Of a stretch of DNA of 10,827 bases, positions 5,776 to 10,827 are shown piece by piece. The translations under genes and the position numbers were made by a program. The notes below the pieces were generated by a model. The model was not told where the DNA came from. It saw only the letters and a program-made list of their open reading frames with translations, and made no database searches. Each line of letters begins with the position of its first letter. Position 1 is the first letter of the stretch. The DNA is from Verrucomicrobiaceae bacterium (GTDB lineage Bacteria > Verrucomicrobiota > Verrucomicrobiae > Verrucomicrobiales > Akkermansiaceae): assembly GCA_947372405.1 (NCBI GenBank), contig CANBTO010000126.1, positions 1 to 10,827 on the forward strand, read 5' to 3'.

Positions 5776-8375
5776 AGAACTGGACCACACAGGCGGAGCA
5801 GCGGCTGGCAGAATACCTGCGGGAACGCACGGCGCGGGAGGGGTTCGTGGGCGAGGAGGCCGTGGATCTGAAGGAGGATCTTCGAAGCCATATCCACGAG
5901 GAGGCGGAGCGGTCGGGATCCGAAATCATCGGGTTGATGCATTTGGAGCAGATCCTTGGCAAACTTGACGCCGGATACCGACCTGTGCCACCGCCTGAAA
6001 TCGAGCGGTCCATCGACGGAGCCCGGGGATTTAGACGTTTCTGCAGTTGGACCTTCGGCGTGGTGTTTCCGCTGGGAGTTTTGATTTTCGAGATGCTGAC
6101 ATCGTTCTGTGGCTCCGCCATGTTCGATCCGGTACCTACGTGGTGGCACGCGTTATTGATTGCGATGGTTCCGCTCGTGAACGCATGGCTGCTCCTTGGA
6201 GGTCGTGGTGCGGGTGACCGGATGCGCGGAGCTGCGGCGGGAATGGTGCTGGTGACGGCGTTGTTCTACGGCTTGCTGTTTCTGCCGATCATTCATCTCT
6301 CGATCCTGGCATTGCTGTTCATGGGGCTGGGACTGCTCTCCCTGACGCCGGTTCTAACAGCATATACGACGTGGCGGATCGGTCGGAGCGCCAGACGCGA
6401 AGCGGCCAATCCACAGCCTTACCGGAACGGTTGGTGGATTGGTGTGGCCGCAGGGATGGCGGCGTTCTGCCTGTTGGAGGCTGCGCCATTGTGGACTCGT
6501 GCGAATCTATCAGCCGCGATGGCGGGGGATCGGAATTCGTCCGCCGCAGTGGACAGGCTGCGAATGTTCCACTCGCAACGGGTGTTGTTGAAGGCCTGTT
6601 ATGAAGGCAACCGCGGCACCTCGATGGCGACTGATATTTCCGGTTGGATCTTCATGGGGTGGACGATCCCTGCGTCGATCATCGATGATTGGGAAGGACC
6701 CGCGTCCGATTCAGAAAAGGCGCGCGATGTGTTCTTCCGCGTGACCGGCAGGCCGTTCAACTCGTTGAAGCCGCCGCAAGGCAGTCGCGGCGGACTGTTG
6801 CGCGGTACCGATGCGATGGCGGATGTGGTTTTCGACGACCATGTGGGCGGGGATGCCGTGGCGGTCCGCTTGAGGGGGTTGGATCTGGCGGAATCACGAT
6901 TCGACGGGCATCTGGATTCAGTTTCGCGCCTCGGTTATGGCGAGTGGACGATGGTTTTCAAAAACGATTCGGTTAGACCTCAGGAAGCGCGCTGCCAGGT
7001 GCGGCTGCCGAGGGATGGCCGGGTTTCGCGGCTCACGTTGTGGGTGAATGGCGAACCGCGGGAAGCGGCGTTCAGCACGGTGTCCAAGGTGAAGGCCGCC
7101 TACAAATCCGTGGCGGTCGTGCAGCGGCGCGATCCGGTGCTCGTCAACATGGTGGGGCCGGACACGGTGATGCTGCAGTGTTTTCCGGTGCCGGCGCACG
7201 GCCGGATGAAGATCCGCTTCGGGGTCACGGCACCGCTGGATGGCGCGCGTTGGGAACTGCCGCGCATCGTGGAGCGGAACTTCGGCACCGCCGGTGCGCT
7301 GGAGCATGCGTTATGGTTGCAGGGGGATTGTGGATTCTCACTAGCAGAAAACGTGCGGCAGCAGGCGGCCGTGCGCGATGGTGGAGGATACTCGCTTGCC
7401 TTCTCGATTCCGGGTGAGGCCGCTTTGGAGGAAACCGCGGCGGTGAGCGTGGATGCGCTGCCTGCCGAGCCCCCGGTGGTGTGGTGCGAGGACCGCTTCG
7501 CAAAACCAGCGGAACGTTTTCTGATCCGCGCGCCGATGCGCGAGACAAGGTCTGTGTCCGGAAAAGCGGTGTTGGTGATCGATGGTTCCTCCTCGATGGC
7601 GGCGGCGAGAAAATGGTTGCTCAAGGCGATCAACAGCGTGCCTGGAGGTGAAATGGAACTGCTGTTAGCCGACGATTTAGCCCGCCGTGTCAGTCCGGCG
7701 GATTTGGAGCGCTACCGGTTCTCGGGCGGACGGGACAATGAACCGGCGCTGCGCGAGGCGATCCGCATCGCACGTGAAACGGGCGGACCGATCGTGTGGG
7801 TCCACGGACCGCAGGCCGTCGGCTTGTCGCAGCCTGAGGCTCTACTGCAATTGCTTGAGCGTGGCAGTGTGAAACCCGACATCCTGGAAGTGGAGGCGGT
7901 GGCGGGGCCTAACCGTCTTGCGGAGGCGATCTATCGAACCGGTTGTCTGCACCGGGGCCCGTCGATGGAGAACCCGGTGACCGATTTCTCCAACTATCTA
8001 ACAGACTTGCGCGTGGATCGGGCCGGGCTTTCATGGAAGTGGAAGCGCGCGTCATCCGCAGATGGGCTGGCGGGTAGCAGGGTGTGGGATCAACTGGCCC
8101 GACATTGGGCCGCGGTGACGGTTGAGAACGCAGCGGTTCAGATGACGGATGCCACGCGTGCGGAGTTGGCGGCGCGCTATCAGATGGTGACGCCTTTCTC
8201 CGGTGCGGTGGTTCTGGAAACCCAGGCCCAGTATGATGAGAACGGTCTCACTCCGGCGGACGGCGACGCCACGCCGAAGATTCCCGGCGTGCCTGAGCCA
8301 TCCGCGAGCCTGCTGTTGATAATCTCCGTCGCCACCGCGCTGATGAGGAGAAGGCGTGAAATTTTTCAGGCTTGA
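5772..8375 (+). CDS. Multi-pass membrane VIT-VWA protein with HAAS-like N-terminus and PEP-CTERM tail
   Basis: This 867-residue protein has several parts. Residues 1-75 are charged helices (DLKEDLRSHIHEEAE, LEQILGKL) like the HAAS domains found beside PadR regulators. Membrane segments lie at about 95-112, 125-142, 154-171, 174-196 and 221-240. Arginine-rich loops (RGFRR, GRGAGDRMR, RIGRSARR) all fall on the predicted cytoplasmic side, which puts the rest outside. A VIT domain follows at ~365-490 (DPVLVNMVGPDTVMLQCFPV). A VWA domain at ~597-720 has an intact D-G-S-S-S metal site (Asp604, Ser606, Ser608). The end is a textbook PEP-CTERM: VPEPS (840-844), a hydrophobic stretch and RRRR (859-862). 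It resembles the PEP-CTERM integral membrane family recalled as TIGR02921. VIT-VWA proteins generally mediate protein binding or assembly. An exosortase needed to process the tail is not in this window. Exact function is unknown. Confidence 0.85.
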   Translation: MKNWTTQAEQRLAEYLRERTAREGFVGEEAVDLKEDLRSHIHEEAERSGSEIIGLMHLEQILGKLDAGYRPVPPPEIERSIDGARGFRRFCSWTFGVVFPLGVLIFEMLTSFCGSAMFDPVPTWWHALLIAMVPLVNAWLLLGGRGAGDRMRGAAAGMVLVTALFYGLLFLPIIHLSILALLFMGLGLLSLTPVLTAYTTWRIGRSARREAANPQPYRNGWWIGVAAGMAAFCLLEAAPLWTRANLSAAMAGDRNSSAAVDRLRMFHSQRVLLKACYEGNRGTSMATDISGWIFMGWTIPASIIDDWEGPASDSEKARDVFFRVTGRPFNSLKPPQGSRGGLLRGTDAMADVVFDDHVGGDAVAVRLRGLDLAESRFDGHLDSVSRLGYGEWTMVFKNDSVRPQEARCQVRLPRDGRVSRLTLWVNGEPREAAFSTVSKVKAAYKSVAVVQRRDPVLVNMVGPDTVMLQCFPVPAHGRMKIRFGVTAPLDGARWELPRIVERNFGTAGALEHALWLQGDCGFSLAENVRQQAAVRDGGGYSLAFSIPGEAALEETAAVSVDALPAEPPVVWCEDRFAKPAERFLIRAPMRETRSVSGKAVLVIDGSSSMAAARKWLLKAINSVPGGEMELLLADDLARRVSPADLERYRFSGGRDNEPALREAIRIARETGGPIVWVHGPQAVGLSQPEALLQLLERGSVKPDILEVEAVAGPNRLAEAIYRTGCLHRGPSMENPVTDFSNYLTDLRVDRAGLSWKWKRASSADGLAGSRVWDQLARHWAAVTVENAAVQMTDATRAELAARYQMVTPFSGAVVLETQAQYDENGLTPADGDATPKIPGVPEPSASLLLIISVATALMRRRREIFQA
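8346..8350 (+). promoter_or_regulatory. Shine-Dalgarno site embedded in the PEP-CTERM arginine codons
   Basis: AGGAG (8346-8350), extended by AAGG, ends five bases before the GTG at 8356. The same bases encode three of the four arginines of the upstream PEP-CTERM tail. It is one of the few strong ribosome-binding sites in the window and decides the GTG start over the later ATG at 8383. Confidence 0.65.
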
Positions 8376-8904
8376 GAAATATATGATAAAAGCCAAGTCA
8401 ACGAATTCATCGGTTGAATCGCAGGGAGATCTTTCGTGGCCGCTGTTTCTGGCAATCAGCACGGCTTTCCTGCTTCCTCTTTGGTTCGTCGGCTACAGTG
8501 TGGTTTACACCGGGGGGGAAATCGTGCACGGACTGTTCCGCGGAATTACCTTGTTGGCGGGGCTTCTGGTGTTACTCGGTTTTCACCGGCGCGCTCTGGC
8601 CGCGTCATGGCTGGTCGGTGTTTGCGGAGTTCTTCTGATCTGGCAGACCTGGCAGATTCGCAACTGGGTGATGATTCACGAGGAAATCATCGGGCTTGTC
8701 AGACATGTGAATGGGATCAAGCAGGAGAAAGGAGCTTTTCCGGAGTTGATCGAGGGGTATTCCTTCAATCACCCCTGGGTGAAGAGCCGGGTTACGAATT
8801 ATCGGGCGGAAGGTTCGAGGTTCACGCTCTCCTATTTCATGAACGATCCGGGAATCAGCTATTGGTATGATTCCGAGAACGGCTTCGGTTACTATCCCGA
8901 TTGA
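8356..8904 (+). CDS. Small three-helix membrane protein of the PadR/VIT-VWA operon, function unknown
   Basis: This 182-residue protein starts at GTG 8356 inside the last 20 bases of the VIT-VWA gene, with a good embedded Shine-Dalgarno site; ATG 8383 has none. Three membrane segments are visible at about 29-51 (WPLFLAISTAFLLPLWFVGY), 58-76 and 81-98, followed by a polar C-terminal domain of about 80 residues rich in aromatics (FTLSYFMNDPGISYWYD, GYYPD at the end). With a cytoplasmic N-terminus (basic, KFFRLEK) three helices would place the C-terminal domain outside, the same side as the VIT-VWA part of its neighbour. The overlap implies coupled translation and equal dosage, so a physical partnership is plausible. 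It has none of the catalytic pattern expected of an exosortase. I do not recognise the family. Confidence 0.8.
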   Translation: MKFFRLEKYMIKAKSTNSSVESQGDLSWPLFLAISTAFLLPLWFVGYSVVYTGGEIVHGLFRGITLLAGLLVLLGFHRRALAASWLVGVCGVLLIWQTWQIRNWVMIHEEIIGLVRHVNGIKQEKGAFPELIEGYSFNHPWVKSRVTNYRAEGSRFTLSYFMNDPGISYWYDSENGFGYYPD

Positions 8905-8918
8905 CCCGGTTGAAATGC

Positions 8919-8951
8919 AAAAAGCCGACCCGGAAATACCGGACCGGCTTT
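8919..8951 (-). terminator. Rho-independent terminator of trxA, possibly bidirectional
   Basis: The arms AAAGCCGACCCGG (8921-8933) and CCGGACCGGCTTT (8939-8951) pair with two internal mismatches around a five-base AAATA loop. Read on the minus strand the stem ends in a run of five T's, a good intrinsic terminator 23 bases past the trxA stop. On the plus strand the T-run is only three, so it would end the upstream operon less efficiently. Confidence 0.75.
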
Positions 8952-8973
8952 GGCTGGAACGATTGATTCAGGA

Positions 8974-9294
8974 TCAGGCGAGGGCCTGCAGTTTCGCCTT
9001 GAGCTGGTCCTTCGTGACGCTGGCGCCGACGATCTGGTCCTTGACCTCGCCGTTCTTGAAGAACAGGAGCAGCGGGATGGAGCGCACGTTGTATTTGACG
9101 GCGAGTTCGCGGGCTTCATCGACGTTCACCTTGCCGACTTTGGCCTGGCCTTCGAGTTCGGAGGAGACCTGGTCGATGACCGGGCCGATCATTTTGCAGG
9201 GGCCGCACCATTCGGCCCAGAAGTCCACGAGGACGGGCACGTTGGAGTCGATCACTTCGGATTGGAAATTGGTTTCGGTAAGTTTCAGAGCCAT
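8974..9294 (-). CDS. trxA: Thioredoxin
   Basis: This 106-residue protein has the normal length and full motif set of bacterial thioredoxin 1: buried Asp24 in VLVDFW, the active site W-C-G-P-C (Cys30, Cys33), and the cis-proline loop SIP (Pro74). The residue after the cis-proline is Leu rather than the common Thr, a tolerated variation. It has no signal peptide, so it acts in the cytoplasm reducing disulfides in enzymes such as ribonucleotide reductase and peroxiredoxins. The ATG at 9294-9292 gives the canonical start; no Shine-Dalgarno sequence is visible. A strong hairpin lies 34 bases upstream (9328-9363) and a terminator lies directly downstream, so it is probably its own transcript. Confidence 0.95.
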   Translation of the reverse strand: MALKLTETNFQSEVIDSNVPVLVDFWAEWCGPCKMIGPVIDQVSSELEGQAKVGKVNVDEARELAVKYNVRSIPLLLFFKNGEVKDQIVGASVTKDQLKAKLQALA

Positions 9295-9327
9295 GGACGG
9301 ACCATGAAGCGTGTTGGCTGAAACGTC

Positions 9328-9363
9328 AAGAGCCGCCCTGCGGATGAACGCGAGGCGGCTCTT
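9328..9363. other. Strong stem-loop between trxA and the upstream minus-strand genes
   Basis: AAGAGCCGCC (9328-9337) and GGCGGCTCTT (9354-9363) form a perfect 10-bp stem around a 16-base loop that may fold further (GCG/CGC). No T-run follows on either strand, so it is not a standard intrinsic terminator. On the minus strand it lies after the microprotein stop and before trxA. It could be a weak terminator, an RNA-stabilising hairpin or a leader structure for trxA. Confidence 0.5.
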
Positions 9364-9386
9364 GCCAGGAAACTTTTGTCCGTGTC

Positions 9387-9470
9387 TCAGCCAACCGGTA
9401 GTCCAGCGGCAGAGAATGCCACAAAGAGAACGCCGATTGCGAGCAGGATGTTGATGATGGGCCAGGCCAT
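9387..9470 (-). CDS. Possible 27-residue single-helix membrane microprotein
   Basis: From ATG 9470-9468 to TGA 9389-9387 the minus strand encodes 27 residues, starting MAWPIINILLAIGVLFVAFS and ending AAGLPVG. Nearly the whole chain is one hydrophobic helix with no charged residue. It begins 27 bases after the stop codon of the proline-rich membrane protein and is on the same strand, so it could be the last gene of that transcript. No Shine-Dalgarno sequence is evident, but few genes here have one. It is too short for coding statistics, and a chance frame cannot be excluded. Confidence 0.38.
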   Translation of the reverse strand: MAWPIINILLAIGVLFVAFSAAGLPVG

Positions 9471-9497
9471 GATGGTAATGAAGAGAGTGGTTGGGAA

Positions 9498-10217
9498 TTA
9501 TTCGAGAAGTTGGGCCCAGTCGCCTTTCTTGGGATTGTCATCCACACTGATCCAGACGTTGGCGAGCATCAACTGGAACGCGAGAACGGCGAGTGCGGCG
9601 GCGAAACCGACACCGGCGAGGATCTTGACGATTCCGTCGTTGGCTCCTTCCTCCTCATCGTCCTCCACTCTGAGCGTGGCGGCTTGGGAAGCGCTTGGGA
9701 AAGAAGTGCCAAGTGGCTGAGTGGGGGCCTGAAGCTGGACGGTGGCTTTCGGCAGGGTGGGAGTGCCGCCTGGCGCGGTGGGCGCGGCACCCGGAGCCAG
9801 CCGGATGGTGGGAGCGGGAGAGGGGGCGCTTGTCGGCCGGAGAGGAATGGTCGGTGCGGGCGCAAGAGGAGCGGTCGGTGTCACGCCTGCAGGGCGTGGC
9901 GGAGTTCCTGGAGCTGTAGGCGAGCCTGCGGAGCGAAGAGGAATCGTAGGTGCCGGTGCAGTGGGGCGGGGTGCTCCCGCAGTCGGAGTCGGTGGCCCTC
10001 CCGGTATGGGCGGACGAACCGGTGGTGCCATCGGCACCGTGGCGGAAGGAACCGCAGGTGGTGCGTCCGCGGCTTTCAGTGTCACGCGAACGGTTTCCTT
10101 CTTCAACGGCACGCTGGAGGTTTGCTTTGAAAGCGGGACACTTGTCGTCTGCTTTGAAAGCGGGACGCTGGAGGTCTGCCTGGAAGGGGTGGGCTGTTGG
10201 TTTTCGTTTTCGCTCAT
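9498..10217 (-). CDS. Proline/threonine-rich single-pass membrane protein, function unknown
   Basis: The 239 residues fall into four parts. Residues ~14-43 hold three tandem 9-residue repeats (SVPLSKQTT, SVPLSKQTS, SVPLKKETV). Residues ~50-180 are a disordered Pro/Ala/Thr-rich stretch with a looser APTIPLRP-type repeat seen three times. An acidic patch (VEDDEEEGAND) precedes one membrane helix at ~199-223, and a 16-residue polar tail ends the protein (DDNPKKGDWAQLLE). There is no N-terminal signal peptide, so the long low-complexity part is probably cytoplasmic with the short tail outside; the reverse is possible. Proteins with a KKETVRV-type motif before a proline-rich stretch and one helix are, as I recall, common hypothetical proteins in Verrucomicrobiota. 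Its repeats could act as a spacer or binding platform. It is divergent from proS and followed by the possible microprotein. Confidence 0.78.
   Translation of the reverse strand: MSENENQQPTPSRQTSSVPLSKQTTSVPLSKQTSSVPLKKETVRVTLKAADAPPAVPSATVPMAPPVRPPIPGGPPTPTAGAPRPTAPAPTIPLRSAGSPTAPGTPPRPAGVTPTAPLAPAPTIPLRPTSAPSPAPTIRLAPGAAPTAPGGTPTLPKATVQLQAPTQPLGTSFPSASQAATLRVEDDEEEGANDGIVKILAGVGFAAALAVLAFQLMLANVWISVDDNPKKGDWAQLLE
10111..10191. repeat. Three tandem 27-bp repeats inside the proline-rich gene
   Basis: Units at 10111-10137, 10138-10164 and 10165-10191 share a core of the form ACGCTGGAGGTCTGC followed by TTGAAAGCGGG. The first two are closest at their right ends (GCTTTGAAAGCGGGAC). Each unit encodes nine residues, so copy number can change without a frameshift. 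Confidence 0.8.

Positions 10218-10827
<610 letters not shown>

Noticed and set aside
413..8183. CTATCAG as a second enriched motif
   Set aside because: The three genic copies read through ordinary TAT-CAG or CTA-TCA codons, and the count is small.
8356..8904. The small membrane protein as the cognate exosortase
   Set aside because: It has only three helices and I see no Cys/Arg/His catalytic arrangement of the exosortase type.
9510..10130. A 206-residue plus-strand frame opposite the proline-rich gene
   Set aside because: It is an Arg/Gly/Ser/Trp-rich translation of GC-rich repetitive codons read in reverse; the minus frame has a membrane helix and ordered repeats.

Overview
The window looks like chromosomal DNA of a GC-rich member of the Verrucomicrobiota or a close relative in the PVC group. 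This is inferred from gene content, not from a database match: an FGly-type sulfatase, an alginate-lyase-fold polysaccharide lyase, a ROK sugar-kinase homologue, a PEP-CTERM tail, an archaeal-type prolyl-tRNA synthetase and a proline/threonine-rich membrane protein occur together. There are no RNA genes, CRISPR arrays, transposases or phage genes.

Layout. Bases 1-130 hold the 5' end of secA (minus strand, running off the left edge). Bases 131-1000 are sparse, with one likely small exported protein (416-760, minus) and an operator-like palindrome (791-808). Bases 1001-5231 form a polysaccharide-breakdown cluster: a secreted sulfatase (plus), a convergent secreted lyase (minus) and a divergent ROK-family sugar kinase (plus). 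Together they could desulfate, cleave and phosphorylate the sugars of a sulfated, uronate-containing glycan.

Bases 5319-8904 are the most interesting part, a tight three-gene operon. It has a promoter carrying an operator-like dyad, a PadR-family repressor, an 867-residue protein joined to it by an ATGA overlap, and a small membrane protein whose ribosome-binding site lies inside the preceding gene. The 867-residue protein has a helical HAAS-like N-terminus, about five membrane helices, a VIT domain, a VWA domain with an intact metal site, and a PEP-CTERM tail. Its charge pattern predicts a cytoplasmic N-terminus near PadR and a periplasmic VIT-VWA part. It may form a transmembrane sensing or surface-assembly unit that depends on an exosortase encoded elsewhere.

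Bases 8919-10217 lie on the minus strand: a proline-rich single-pass membrane protein with 9-residue repeats, a possible 27-residue membrane microprotein, a hairpin, trxA (thioredoxin) and its terminator. Bases 10352-10827 are the first 158 codons of a ProS3-type prolyl-tRNA synthetase, divergent from the proline-rich gene and cut by the right edge.

A scattered octamer, TCTAACAG, occurs five times. Three copies force the low-GC codon pair CTA-ACA inside genes, which may mark a genome-wide sequence signal.
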